Assembly: GCA_016720345.1 (NCBI GenBank)
Contig: JADKKV010000001.1
Location: 175,433-239,432 of the forward strand
Direction of reading: 5' to 3'
DNA from: Thermomonas sp.
Lineage (GTDB): Bacteria; Pseudomonadota; Gammaproteobacteria; Xanthomonadales; Xanthomonadaceae
Length of the DNA stretch: 64,000 bases
The translations under genes and the position numbers were made by a program. The notes under the pieces are model-generated. The model made no database searches. It saw only the letters and a program-made list of their open reading frames with translations, and was not told the DNA's origin. Of the stretch, positions 30,326-40,457 are shown one piece after another (positions within the stretch are counted from its first letter, which is position 1; each line of letters starts with the position of its first letter).

Positions 30326-30973
30326 ATGACCGACACCGCCAGCCACGCCAGCCAGGTCGACGCCGTGTTCGCGCGCGCGCCGGTGATCCCGGTGCTCACC
30401 ATCGAGCGCATCGAAGACGCCATCCCGCTGGCGCGTGCCCTCTCGGACAACGGCCTGCCGGTGCTGGAAGTCACCCTGCGCAGCGCCTGCGCGGTCGACG
30501 CCATCGCCCTGATCGCGCGCGAACTGGCGGATGCCTGCGTCGGCGCCGGCACCGTGTTGAATGCGCGCGACCTCGACGCGGTGGCGCAAGCCGGCGCACG
30601 TTTCGCGATTTCCCCCGGCGCCACCGACAGCCTGTATCGCGCCGCGGCCGAATGCCCGGTCCCGCTGATCCCCGGCATCGCCACCGCCAGCGAACTGATG
30701 CGCGGGCTCGAACACGGCTGGCAACGCTTCAAGTTCTTCCCCGCCGAATCCAGTGGCGGCATCGGCGCGCTCAAGGGCTTCGCCGGCCCGTTCGCGCAGG
30801 TGCGGTTCTGCCCGACCGGCGGGATCGACGCGGCGAAGGCCCCGGCCTACCTCGGCCTGCCCAATGTCGCCTGCGTGGGCGGGTCGTGGATGCTGCCCGC
30901 GGACGCACTGGCGGCACGCGACTGGGCGCGCATCGGCGGCCTTGCGCGCGCGGCGGCCGCGCTCACGCGCTGA
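30326..30973 (+). CDS. eda: KDPG aldolase
   Basis: 215 residues. Splits KDPG to pyruvate and glyceraldehyde-3-phosphate. The Schiff-base lysine is in RFKFFPAESSGG near residue 135, the catalytic Glu in LEVTLRS near 47, and GAGTVLNARDLDA near 73. Last gene of the operon, 7 bases after glk. Followed by the GTAG-type palindromic repeat. Confidence 0.96.
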   Translation: MTDTASHASQVDAVFARAPVIPVLTIERIEDAIPLARALSDNGLPVLEVTLRSACAVDAIALIARELADACVGAGTVLNARDLDAVAQAGARFAISPGATDSLYRAAAECPVPLIPGIATASELMRGLEHGWQRFKFFPAESSGGIGALKGFAGPFAQVRFCPTGGIDAAKAPAYLGLPNVACVGGSWMLPADALAARDWARIGGLARAAAALTR

Positions 30974-30980
30974 CCGCAGG

Positions 30981-31028
30981 CGTGGGGCTTGCCCCACGCG
31001 CGCGGCAGCGGGGCAAGCCCCGCTCTAC
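30981..31028. repeat. GTAG-type REP pair in the gap between eda and the SLC5 transporter gene
   Basis: Two palindromes stand side by side: CGTGGGGCTTGCCCCACG (30981-30998) and AGCGGGGCAAGCCCCGCT (31007-31024). Their cores are also inverted complements of each other, so one large or two small hairpins can form. On the minus strand the second is preceded by GTAG (31025-31028), the head tetranucleotide of REP elements in Stenotrophomonas and relatives. That head overlaps the stop codon of the SLC5 gene. There is no T-tract. It probably also acts as a bidirectional terminator or RNA stabiliser between convergent genes. Confidence 0.7.
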
Positions 31029-32443
31029 ACGGCGGGGGACGGTGGTTCCGGCGCGCCCATCACCCGGCCCAGCACGACTGCGACCAGGATGGTCGCGGCC
31101 AGGGTGATGAACATCAGGTGCAGGTAGTGCAGCGGCGTCCACGCGAAGGTGAACATCGCGTACAGCGCCACCCCGAACACCAGCGCGATGCGGATCGCGG
31201 TCGCGTTCGCACCGCGCACGAAGATGGCGACGATGAACGACGCCAGCACCGGCATCGAATACAGCCCGTTCAACTGCTGCAGGGTGCCGATGATGCTGGT
31301 GGCGTTCTGGTACAGCGGCACCATCGCCAGCGACACCAGCATGAACACCAGTTGCACGACCTGGCCGATGCGCTTGCCGTCCGCCTTCGGGTTGACCATC
31401 GGCAGGTGCAGGTCGACCGTGTACAGCGCCGCCGCCGAGTTCAGGCCGGCGTTGTAGCTGGACAGCACCGCGCCGGTGATCGCCGCGGCGAACGCGCCGG
31501 ACAGCCACGGCGGCAGCACGTCGCCGACCAGCCGCCCGTAGGCGTTGTCGTCGATGTCGCCGTACAGCTTGAACGCGATGATGCCGGGCAGGATCACGAT
31601 GAACGGGGTCAGGAACTTCAGCGCCGCCGCCGCGTAGATGCCCTTCTGCGCCTCGCGGATGTCCCTGGCCGCCAGCGCGCGCTGCGCGATCAGCATGTTG
31701 GTGCCCCAGTAGAAGATGTGTGCGAACACCATCCCGGTCATCAACGTCGGCCACGGGATGTCCGAATCCGGACCGCCCCACACCGTCAGTCGCTCCGCCG
31801 GGATGCCGGAGAAATCCCAGCCGATCCTGTCCAGCGCGAACCAGGTGACCAGCCCGCCCATCACCAGCAGGATCACGCCCATGTAGGTGTCGGAGATCGC
31901 GATCGCGCGCAAGCCGCCCAGCGCGGCGTAGGCCAGGCCGGCCAGCGCGAACAGGATCGAGATCGCCAGGATCGACATGTCCGGCTCGAACATCGACTTC
32001 ATGAAGCGCGAACCGGTGTACAGCACCATCGGCAACAGGATGAACATGTAGCCGAGCAGGAACAGCACCGACACCGTGCGCCGCAACGCCGCCCCGTTCG
32101 GCAACCGCTTCTCCAGCAGTTCGGTGGTCGTGGTGCAGTTGTACTTGTAGTACATCGGCACCAGCACCTTGGCCAGCACCAGCAGGCCGGCCGCGGCGCC
32201 GAACTCCCACCACACCTGCAGCATGTTCTGCGCGCCGTTCATGCCGACGATCTGCTCGGCGCTGATGTTGGTCAGCAGCAGGCTGCCGGCGATGAACGGC
32301 CAGCCCAGGTGCTTGCCGGCCAGGAAGAAATCCTGTGCGCTGTCGCCGGCCTTGGCCTCCTTGCCATAACGCCACCACGTCGCCAGCGCGACCAGCGCGG
32401 TCAACCCCAGGAATACCGCCAGTTGCACCATGTTGGTGTCCAT
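31025..32443 (-). CDS. Sodium/solute symporter, SLC5 (SGLT-like sugar transporter)
   Basis: 472 residues, highly hydrophobic, about 13-14 membrane segments. SSS-family features: QDFFLAGKHLGWPFIAGSLL near residue 37, LLTNISAEQIVGMNG near 57, VLSSYNAGLNSAAALYTVD near 325, and TSIIGTLQQLNGLYSMPVL near 370. Similarity is to bacterial SGLT homologues, so glucose or galactose uptake with sodium is likely. The ATG at 32443 is preceded by GGAGGG at good spacing. It lies downstream of the TonB receptor but after a strong terminator, so it may have its own promoter. Confidence 0.88.
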   Translation of the reverse strand: MDTNMVQLAVFLGLTALVALATWWRYGKEAKAGDSAQDFFLAGKHLGWPFIAGSLLLTNISAEQIVGMNGAQNMLQVWWEFGAAAGLLVLAKVLVPMYYKYNCTTTTELLEKRLPNGAALRRTVSVLFLLGYMFILLPMVLYTGSRFMKSMFEPDMSILAISILFALAGLAYAALGGLRAIAISDTYMGVILLVMGGLVTWFALDRIGWDFSGIPAERLTVWGGPDSDIPWPTLMTGMVFAHIFYWGTNMLIAQRALAARDIREAQKGIYAAAALKFLTPFIVILPGIIAFKLYGDIDDNAYGRLVGDVLPPWLSGAFAAAITGAVLSSYNAGLNSAAALYTVDLHLPMVNPKADGKRIGQVVQLVFMLVSLAMVPLYQNATSIIGTLQQLNGLYSMPVLASFIVAIFVRGANATAIRIALVFGVALYAMFTFAWTPLHYLHLMFITLAATILVAVVLGRVMGAPEPPSPAV

Positions 32444-32482
32444 CGATTCCAACCCTCCGCGGCCTGCCGGCGCACGCTGCGC

Positions 32483-32520
32483 AAAAAAGACCCCTGCCTG
32501 TACGGGACAGGCAGGGGTTT
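32483..32520 (-). terminator. Intrinsic terminator of the TonB receptor transcript
   Basis: Perfect 11-bp stem, CCCCTGCCTGT (32491-32501) with ACAGGCAGGGG (32507-32517), and a 5-base loop. Six A at 32483-32488 give a U-tract for leftward transcription. It separates the receptor from the SLC5 gene. Confidence 0.9.
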
Positions 32521-32547
32521 GGTCACATCATTGCATCGGGCAGTCGG

Positions 32548-35318
32548 TCAGAACTTGTAGTTGACGCCAAGCAGCACGGTGCGGCCCCACTCGATGGTTT
32601 CCAGCGGGCGGTCCTTGGTGCCGGCATACGTGCGGTACGACTCGTTGGTCAGGTTGCTCACCTGCAGCAGGATGCTCAGGCCTTCCAGGCTGCCGCTGCC
32701 GAACGCGTAACCGATCTGCGCGTCGGTGATGTTCTCGCCCACCACGTAGCGCAGGGTGCGGTTGCCGGCGAAGTTGCCGATCTCGCCGATGAAGTCCGAA
32801 CGACGACGGTTGTTGATGCGCGCCTCGAAGCCGTTGCGCTCGTAGTAGGCGGTCAGGTTGTAGACCTGGTCCGACAAACCGGGCAGCGAGATGCCACCGC
32901 CACCCACGCTGGAGGAGCTCTCGGGATCGCGGATCTCGATGTTGCTGTCGGTGAAGCTGGCGCTGGCGACGAAGCCGAACCCGCTCAACGCGTCGCTGAA
33001 CATGTCCAGCGGCAGCGATGCGCTCAGCTCCAGGCCCTGCAGCATGCCGCCCTCGCCATTGAACGGCGCGGTCATGGTGCCGGTGGTCTGGACCGGTGCC
33101 GAGCCCGGCGGCGGGACGTAGCCGACCAGCAGTTCGCTGAAGTCGTAACCGTCGCGGGTCTGGGTGTAGATGTAGCTGCGCAGGTCCTTGTAGAAGTATG
33201 CCGCCGCGATGTACGCCTTGGATCCGAAGTACTTCTCCCACGAGATGTCGAATGCATTCGCGCGCCACGGATCCACCAGCGGATTGCCGCCGCTGGCACC
33301 GGGCTTGCCGGTCGCGAAATCGACGCCGAACTCGACCGATGCGCGCAACTGGTCGACGCGCGCACGCGCCACCTGGCGGGCCAGGGCCACGCGCAGGGTC
33401 TGGTCATTGGCCAGCGAGAACGCCAGGTTCATGCTGGGCAGGTAGTCGGTGTAGGTCTTGCCGTTCTCGTACGGACGGATGTTGCTGCCGGCCGGCTGCG
33501 AGTTGTCCCACACGCGCGATGCCGAGGACTGGTCGGTGTACTGGACCTGCAGGCCGATGTTGCCGCGCACCGGCACGTCGCCCCAGGTGGTGTCGATGTT
33601 GGCCTTCAGGTAACCGGTGGTGATTTCCTCCGAGACCGTCCACGCCTTCGGGATCAGGTAGGCGGCGGAGTCCTGCTGGGATTGAAGGTCATGTAGCGCG
33701 AGACCGCACCCCACGTTCGCGTCGGAATAGCCAGTTGGCCGATGCCACCGAACTTGAAGTCCGGATACTGCCCGGGAACGGCGCGGTGACCCCAAGCGCC
33801 CGCCGGTACGTCGGTAGGCCGCTTGGCCTGTCCGGCGGTGCTTGTCCTTGCCCGGTTGGCGTAGTTCATGCCGAAATCGATGCCTGATGAACGCACCCTC
33901 AAGCGCAAACGGCGCTGGCAGGGCCGGAACAGGCGGAAGCAGAACTTGTCATCGACTTCGAACTCCCGGGCAGCCTTGCCTAGCCGGAGCCACCGGATCG
34001 GTTGCGCAGGAATGCACCCGAGGCATCCGAACGTCCCGGCCCAGCGTCAGCTGCGGGAAGCGGCCGCCGGGATCAGCCATGGATCAGGGGTGTCAACCGC
34101 TTGCTGGGCACGCCAGCTAGGGTATTGCTCCCGGGAACTCGCGCTCAACGATGGCGATTGAAAGTCCGCATTGCGCTGCCATTGGTCGTTGACAGGAGAA
34201 CTTGTTGACGCCAACCGAACGCGCTGATGTCGTCCTCGTCGCTTGCTGTACATCCGATGACCAGCGGAGACGTTGTCCCACGGTACCGCTGGTCAGGTCG
34301 TGCCGTTGACGGTGACGTTGGTCCGGGACGCAACTGGCCAGAGCCCCAGACGGTGCCGAACTCCATGCCGGTCTTGATCTCGGTCTGCTGGTCGCCTTCG
34401 AATGGAACGAGTCCAACGTGCTGATCCAGGCGTCGTACGGCCGGAACTGCAGGGTGGCCAGAGCCGTCACGCCTGGGTCGTGCTTGTTGCGGCGCAGGGC
34501 CTAGACTGCCGTCGGAGACCCACGCCGGGGATGCCCGGACGGCCCGCCGGTCCACACCCCACACCTCGTTCAGGCCAGCCGGGTTCTCCGGGCGTCCAGG
34601 TCCGATTCGAGTACCGCCAGATCGAGAGCCAACGGTAGCGATCCGCCGACTGGCCGATGTAACTGACGTTGAAGCGGTTGCCGGTGGCATCCGCATCCGC
34701 CGCGGAACCCAACGAATTGCGCTGCACGCGACCGCTGATGGCGATCACCGTCTTGTCGTAGTCCAGCGGCCGCACCGTGCGCATGTCCATCGTGCCGGAC
34801 AGGCCCTGCCCGACCAGCATGGCATCCGGGGTCTTGTAGATGGTGACGCCGGCCATCAGCTCGGACGGGTACTGGTCGAACTCGACGCTGCGGTTGTCGC
34901 CGGTGCTGGCCATCTCGCGCCCGTTGAGGGTCGCGGTGGAGAAGTCGCCGGACAGGCCACGCACGCTGATCACCTGCGCACGGCCGGCCACGCGTTGCGC
35001 GGCGACGCCCGGCAGGCGGGCGATCGATTCGGCGATGCTGACATCCGGCAGCTTGCCGATGTCTTCGGCGGACAGCGCCTCGACGATCGAGGTGGAGTCC
35101 TTCTTGATGTCGATGGCACGCTCGATGCCGCCGCGGATGCCGGTCACCACGACCGTATCCATGTTCTTGGCCTCGTCCGCCTTCTTCTTGGCCGCCGCGG
35201 CTTGTTCCGCGGCTTGCCCGGTCTCTTCGGTCGATTGCGCCTGGGCCTGGGCCATCCACATCATGGTTGCCGAGGCCAGCGCCACGCTCAGCAGGTTCCG
35301 CTTCAACTGCACCATCAT
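32548..35318 (-). pseudogene. TonB-dependent receptor, broken by multiple frameshifts in the middle
   Basis: Outer-membrane receptor of about 920 residues if frames are joined. The N-terminal third is intact: signal peptide ending AQAQAQS, TonB box MDTVVVTGIRGG, then plug signature IVEALSAEDIGKLPDVSIAE and ARLPGVAAQRVAGRAQVISV. The C-terminal third is also intact and ends with the barrel motif GRTVLLGVNYKF. Between about 33660 and 34620 the frame changes many times; recognisable pieces such as LATLQFRPYDAWISTLD, TEIKTGMEFGTVWGSGQ and SGIDFGMNYANRA occur in different frames. The total DNA length is normal, so little is missing. The neighbours point to maltodextrin uptake. It lies at the end of a locus with a LacI-type operator 125 bases upstream of its start. 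Confidence 0.85.
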
Positions 35319-35685
35319 CCCCTCCAGGAATCGTTGTGTGGTCGGACGATCGTTGTCGTCCGCTCCGTCGCGCGCGTTCACCCCCACGGGCCTTGCGCGA
35401 ACGGGATCGATAGTAGTCGCGGAGTTTCCCGTCGCTGCATGGCTGCATACGTATTCATGGGATTTTCGTTAAGAAGTGCCTGCGAGCCGCATGGGAATTG
35501 GCTTTCACGGGTGCCAACACTGCCCGTGGAGGCGCGCCGCGCGGACAGTGGCAAGCCCTGGCTGTCGATTTGTCGCAACGCACCATCCGCTGGCGGCAGC
35601 CGCAGGCGACTGCGGCGCCAAGGTTCGTGGCAGCGCGCGGCCGTAGCGGCATGCATCCATCGCAGGAACGCGGGGAGCAACCGCA
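35319..35685. other. Intergenic region between GH97 gene and TonB receptor gene (367 bases)
   Basis: Holds the receptor's upstream region with GGAGGGG next to the start and a LacI-type operator at 35443-35458. The remainder (35460-35685) shows no gene I can support. A 65-codon open frame on the minus strand is arginine-rich and resembles a GC-rich shadow. Confidence 0.6.
35443..35458 (-). promoter_or_regulatory. LacI-type operator upstream of the TonB receptor
   Basis: Read on the minus strand: ATGAATACGTATGCAG. It agrees at 12 of 16 positions with the site at 42147-42162 and has the central CG typical of LacI/GalR operators. The regulator is probably the LacI protein encoded at 45516-46562. 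Confidence 0.5.
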
Positions 35686-37731
35686 TCAGCGCCCGATCGG
35701 CACCAGCCGCACCGCCGCGCCACCGCCGCCGGCGAGCCACAGCCGCAACGCATCGCCGCGCGCCACCGCGCGTGTTTCGCGCACGAAGCGGAAGCGCGCA
35801 TCGCCCTTCCAGCCGGCGCCTTCGCCATCGCGATAGAGCTCGGCGCGATAGCGCGTGCCGGGTTCCAGGAAATCGAGCAGCAGCGACAGCGCGCGCGGGT
35901 TGCGGTCGTTGATCGCGCCGATGAACCAGGCCTCGCCGCCGCGTTGCTTGCGCGCGATGGCGACGAATTCGCCGACCTCGCCGGCCAGCATCCGGCTTTC
36001 GTCCCAGTCCACTGCCACGTCCTTGATGAACCGGAACGCCTCGGGGCGCGCTTCGTAGTGCTCCGGCAGGTCGGCGGCCATCTGGATCGGGCTGTACAGC
36101 GCCACGTACAGCGCCAGCTGCCGGGCCAGCGTGCTCTGGATCTCCTGCCCGTTCTTGCCGGCCAGGCTGAGCACGCCGGGGGTGTAGTCCATCGGCCCGG
36201 CGAGCATGCGCGTGTACACCAGGGTGACCTCGTGCTCCGGCGGATTCGGCGGATCGCCCCAGGCGTTGAACTCCTGCCCGCGCGCGCCCTCGCGCGAAAT
36301 CCAGTTCGGATACGTGCGGCGCAGGCCGGTGTCCTTGATCGGTTCGTGCGCGTTGATCGCGACCTGGCGGCGCGCCGCGGCCTGCACCACGCGCAGGTGG
36401 TGGTTGCTCATCCATTGGCCTTCGTGCCACTCGCGCAGGACCGCTTCGCCGGGTTCATCCTGCCGTTCGACCTGCCCGGCATCGCAGACGTAGCCGGTCT
36501 TCACCGCATCGATGGCAAGCGTCCGGAACTGCGCGAAGGCCGCGTCCATCTGCCGCTCGTAATGGCTGGCCGCGCATCCGGTCTCGTGGTGGCCGATCAG
36601 GTGCACGCCCTTCGATGCGGCGTATTTCGCCAGGCCCTGCAGGTCGTAGTCCGCGGTGGGCCTGCGGAAATCGAAGTCCCAGCCGTTGGCGAACCAGTCG
36701 CCGTCCCAGCCCACGTTCCAGCCTTCGACCAGCACGCCGCGGAAGCCGTTGGCGGCCGCGAAGTCGATGTAGCGCCGGGTGTTGGCGGTGGTCGCGCCGT
36801 GTGTCGGCCCGGTGGCCCAGCTCTGCTTGCCCAGGTGCAGCGACCACCACACGCCCACGTACTTGTGCGGCTTGAACCAGCTGACGTCGCCGAGCTTGTT
36901 CGGCTCGTTGAGGTTGAGGATCAGGTTGGATTCGACCAGGCCACCGGCGCGGTCGCTGATCGCGATGGTGCGCCAGGGCGTCGCGAACGGGGTCTTGCGC
37001 ACCACCGGCGCCACGCCACTGCCCGGGGTCAGGATCGCGCGCAGCGCACCGCTGTCGCCGCGCATCAGGTTCATGCCGGCGTAGTCCACCAGCGCGGCCT
37101 CATGGATGCTGACATGCAGGCCATCGTCGGTGCGCAGGGTGATCGGGGTCTGCGCCACCCCGATTTCGGCAAGCGGCGTGCGGTGGTACAGGTATTCCTC
37201 GCGATTCCATTCGAAGGCCGGGATCCACCACGCGGTGGCCGGCCGCGCGATCGCGAACTCGGTGAGTTCCTGCACGATCTGCGCCTCGGCCAGCTTCGGC
37301 TGCGCGGGGACGTCGTAGCGGAAGCCGACGCCGTCGTCGAACACCCGGAACACCATGTCGAAACGGCGCCTGTCGTGGTCCTTCTCGACGAAGCTCGCGC
37401 GCAGTTCGTTGTGGTGGTCGCGGACGAAGCGACGTTCGCCCCAGGGCTGCTCCCAGGTCTCGTCGGCACGCCGCGTCGCCTGGTTTTCCAGCTGCAGGCC
37501 GCGCAGCAACTGGCGACCATTGCGGAAGATGAAGCCGAGCCGCGAGTCGCCGACCACCGGCTTGCCATCGCGCAGCACGCGATACGCCAGACGGCCTTCG
37601 CCATCGAGCTCCAGCTGGACCACGATGCGTCCGTCCGGCGAGGCGGCCTGCGCCACCTGCCCGGCATGCACGAAGCCGGGCAACGCCAGCGCCAACAAGA
37701 CTCCAAGCCGCAACCCCTTCGTCACGTTCAC
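35686..37731 (-). CDS. GH97 alpha-glucosidase (SusB-like), exported
   Basis: 681 residues with a signal peptide (LGVLLALALPGFVHA). Glycoside hydrolase family 97: an N-terminal beta-domain (residues 25-260), then a TIM barrel with RGVLVEGWNVGWDGDWF, GHHETGCAASHYE and INAHEPIKDTGLRRTYPN, and REGARGQEFNAWG carrying the family's conserved acidic residues. The presence of both the AHE and GQE glutamates suggests an inverting enzyme like SusB. It releases glucose from malto-oligosaccharides, probably in the periplasm. The GTG at 37731 overlaps the upstream stop as GTGA, coupling it to the pullulanase-type gene. Confidence 0.93.
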   Translation of the reverse strand: MNVTKGLRLGVLLALALPGFVHAGQVAQAASPDGRIVVQLELDGEGRLAYRVLRDGKPVVGDSRLGFIFRNGRQLLRGLQLENQATRRADETWEQPWGERRFVRDHHNELRASFVEKDHDRRRFDMVFRVFDDGVGFRYDVPAQPKLAEAQIVQELTEFAIARPATAWWIPAFEWNREEYLYHRTPLAEIGVAQTPITLRTDDGLHVSIHEAALVDYAGMNLMRGDSGALRAILTPGSGVAPVVRKTPFATPWRTIAISDRAGGLVESNLILNLNEPNKLGDVSWFKPHKYVGVWWSLHLGKQSWATGPTHGATTANTRRYIDFAAANGFRGVLVEGWNVGWDGDWFANGWDFDFRRPTADYDLQGLAKYAASKGVHLIGHHETGCAASHYERQMDAAFAQFRTLAIDAVKTGYVCDAGQVERQDEPGEAVLREWHEGQWMSNHHLRVVQAAARRQVAINAHEPIKDTGLRRTYPNWISREGARGQEFNAWGDPPNPPEHEVTLVYTRMLAGPMDYTPGVLSLAGKNGQEIQSTLARQLALYVALYSPIQMAADLPEHYEARPEAFRFIKDVAVDWDESRMLAGEVGEFVAIARKQRGGEAWFIGAINDRNPRALSLLLDFLEPGTRYRAELYRDGEGAGWKGDARFRFVRETRAVARGDALRLWLAGGGGAAVRLVPIGR

Positions 37732-40457
37732 TCTCCCTTTTCGATCACGAACACCACGGCGGTGCGGCCTGGCACGATGAATGTGCCCTCGGGCGCCCCG
37801 TAGTGCGCCTGCTTCGCGCGCGCGTCGGCGGCGCCCGCTGCGGCCTGCACCGGGTGCAGGACCCAGGCCTTGCCTGCGTCCTCCGGCAGTTCCAGCGATT
37901 GCGGCTCCGGCGACACGTTCAGCAGGTACAGCACCTCGGCGAACGCGCCTTCCAGCCCTGCACCATCGAGGTGGCCAGCCACCACCAGCGGATTCTGTTT
38001 CGGCCCGGTGTTTCGAAACGCAAGCCGACGCTGCACCTCGTCGGCCGTGCGCAGCCGGAACAGCGGCGAACCGGCACGGATGCGCAACAGGTCGCGGAAG
38101 CCATCGCGCATCCAGGCGATGTCGGCCGGCGATGGCTTTGCGTTCGCGTTGCGCAGCACCGGCCGCAACAGCTCCCAGTCCTTGCCGTTGTCCCGCGCAG
38201 GCGGCAGGCCGGCGCCGAAGCCGTTGTCCGAATACGTCCAGTCGAGGCGGTTGAACCAGTCGCCGGAGTCGAAGCTGTTGCGGTCCAGCGACTTGCTGCG
38301 CAACACGTCCATCCCGGCATGGAAATACGGCACGCCCTGGCTGAAGGCGACGAATGCCGCGCCCAGCAACTGCACCCGCGCGCGCTCCCCTGCACTGGTG
38401 TCCTGCGGCAGCTTCAGTGCATGGATGTCCCACAGCGTGGGGTTGTCGTGGTTCTCGACGTAGTTGACCACTTCGCCGGGCTGGCTGGCATAACCTGCTT
38501 CCATGCCCGCGTAGTCAAGCGCGGACAACGACCCGCTGCGTCCACCGGCGAACGGCATCGAGTAGTCGCGCAGGGTGCCGGCCAGACCGGCACGCGCCAG
38601 GTCGGCGGCGTGCAGGAGGTCGCGCCGCGTGGCCTTGCCGCGCGCGCGCGCATTCGGCGCGTAGGCCAGGCCATTGAGCAGGCCCTGTTGCTCGAACAGC
38701 GCGTCGCCGCCGTCGCAGCAGCCACCGCCGCGCAGCGCGTCGCGGGCACGGTCGCTGAAGGTGGCGATGCCGCTGCCGTTCAACATGCCCTGCGCGGCCT
38801 GCGGGAAGCGCACGCCATTGGCGACCTCGCCGAAGTTCCAGCCTTCCCCCACCAGCGGCACGATTCGGCCCGCGGCCGCGTTCGCCGCACGCTGCACCTG
38901 CAGCATCGCCGCGCGCGGCTGGTGGCCCATCAGGTCGAAGCGGAACGAATCGATGCGGTAGTGGCGCGCCCACAGCGCGACCGAATCGCGCATCAGCTTC
39001 GCCATCATCATGTGTTCGGTGGCGGTGTTGTCGCAGCAGGTGGAGGTCTCGACCTTGCCGTTCGCGTCCAGCCGCTGGTAGTAACCCGGCACGATGCGGT
39101 CCAGCACCGAGCGTGGCGACTGGCCGGAGGCCGTGGTGTGGTTGTAGACCACGTCCATGCCCACGCGCAGGCCGGCGGCGTGCAGCGCCTGCACCATCGC
39201 GCGGAACTCGCGGATGCGGACCGCGGCATCCGCGGGGTCGCTGGCATAGCTGCCTTCGGGCGCGTTGAAGTGGAACGGGTCATAGCCCCAGTTGAAGCAG
39301 TCCCTGGCCGCGGCCGCCATCACCGTCGCCTGCTGGTCCGTGCTGTCGGCAGCGGCTTGCGGTACTAGCGGCGTTTCGCAGCCGGATTCGGGGATCGTCG
39401 CGATATCGAACACCGGCAGCAGGTGGATGTCGGTGATGCCGGCCTCGCCGAGTGCGCGCAGGTGGCGCATGCCGGCGCTTTCAGTGTCGGTGAACGCGAG
39501 GTACTTGCCACGATTCACCTGCGGCACGCTGGCGTCGCCGATCGAGAAATCGCGCACGTGCAGTTCGTAGATCGCCATCTCGGTGTTGGCTGCCGCTGCC
39601 GGTGGGCGCTTCGCCTGGTCCCAGCCGGCGGGCTTGAGCGCGGGATCGCCCAGGTCGGCGATGTAGCTGCGCGCCGAATCCGTGGTGAGGCTGACCGAAT
39701 AAGGATCGGTCACCCGGTTGCGGACGATGCCGACGCCGGGCACGAATACATCGACCAGGAAGGTGTAGTAGTCGCCACGCAGGTCGCGTGGCACCCGCTG
39801 CGACCAGTTGCCGGTGCGCGGGTCGCGCGCAAGCGAAACAAGGTCCCTCGCCGGCGCCTTGCCGTCCGGGTACAGGCACGCGGAAACGCGGATCGCGGTT
39901 GGCGCCCACAGCCGCAGCCAGGTGGCGCCCGCCGCGGGCAACGCCCCGAATGGCTCTGGGTCGGCGTCCGCAGGCGCGTAGAGATCGTCCAGTGCGGCCG
40001 GATGCTGCAGGTAGGTCGCGTCCAGCACCCTGCCCTGCGTGTCCTCCTGCACCAGCAGCAACTGCCGCGACAGCAGGCCACGGACGCGATCGCGGTCGCC
40101 TTCTGCAACCCGCAGCTCCGCGCCGTCGCCGGTGAAGCGGAAGCGCACCGCGGCGGCCGCCGATGCGGTGGCCGGCTGCAACGGCACGGCCGCGTCAGCG
40201 CCCTCCACCGCGGCGCCGCGCTCGACCCGCAGGCCGGCGGTCGCCGACGCATGCAGCCGGTAGCGTGCATTCGCCGGCATCTTCGGCCAGCGGATGGTGG
40301 TGGCGTCCAGCCAGTACGCGCGGGCATCGGCCGCGGCATGCGGCGACGGCTGCAGCGTGCTGCTTGCGGCGCCATCGCAGTCCGCCACCTGCGCCTGCAC
40401 CGGTGCCGCCAGCAGTACCGCCAGCGCGAGCAGCCAGCGCCGGCGCATCGCGATCAC
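37728..40457 (-). CDS. pulA: Pullulanase-type alpha-1,6-glucosidase (GH13), exported
   Basis: About 909 residues with a signal peptide (LLALAVLLAAPVQA). N-terminal carbohydrate-binding-like domains are followed by a CBM48-type module (WLRLWAPTAIRVSACLYP near residue 200) and a GH13 barrel. MAIYELHVRDFSIGD is the pullulanase signature, GMDVVYNHTT is region I, YRIDSFRFDLMGHQP carries the nucleophile Asp, PLVGEGWNFGE the acid Glu and YVENHDNPTLWD the third Asp. Cuts alpha-1,6 branches. The GTG at 40457 overlaps the upstream stop (GTGA); the ATG at 40448 is an alternative. Confidence 0.93.
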   Translation of the reverse strand: MIAMRRRWLLALAVLLAAPVQAQVADCDGAASSTLQPSPHAAADARAYWLDATTIRWPKMPANARYRLHASATAGLRVERGAAVEGADAAVPLQPATASAAAAVRFRFTGDGAELRVAEGDRDRVRGLLSRQLLLVQEDTQGRVLDATYLQHPAALDDLYAPADADPEPFGALPAAGATWLRLWAPTAIRVSACLYPDGKAPARDLVSLARDPRTGNWSQRVPRDLRGDYYTFLVDVFVPGVGIVRNRVTDPYSVSLTTDSARSYIADLGDPALKPAGWDQAKRPPAAAANTEMAIYELHVRDFSIGDASVPQVNRGKYLAFTDTESAGMRHLRALGEAGITDIHLLPVFDIATIPESGCETPLVPQAAADSTDQQATVMAAAARDCFNWGYDPFHFNAPEGSYASDPADAAVRIREFRAMVQALHAAGLRVGMDVVYNHTTASGQSPRSVLDRIVPGYYQRLDANGKVETSTCCDNTATEHMMMAKLMRDSVALWARHYRIDSFRFDLMGHQPRAAMLQVQRAANAAAGRIVPLVGEGWNFGEVANGVRFPQAAQGMLNGSGIATFSDRARDALRGGGCCDGGDALFEQQGLLNGLAYAPNARARGKATRRDLLHAADLARAGLAGTLRDYSMPFAGGRSGSLSALDYAGMEAGYASQPGEVVNYVENHDNPTLWDIHALKLPQDTSAGERARVQLLGAAFVAFSQGVPYFHAGMDVLRSKSLDRNSFDSGDWFNRLDWTYSDNGFGAGLPPARDNGKDWELLRPVLRNANAKPSPADIAWMRDGFRDLLRIRAGSPLFRLRTADEVQRRLAFRNTGPKQNPLVVAGHLDGAGLEGAFAEVLYLLNVSPEPQSLELPEDAGKAWVLHPVQAAAGAADARAKQAHYGAPEGTFIVPGRTAVVFVIEKGE

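Noticed and set aside
35455..35652. 65-codon open frame between the GH97 and TonB receptor genes
   Set aside because: No ribosome-binding site, arginine/alanine-rich composition and no recognisable motif.
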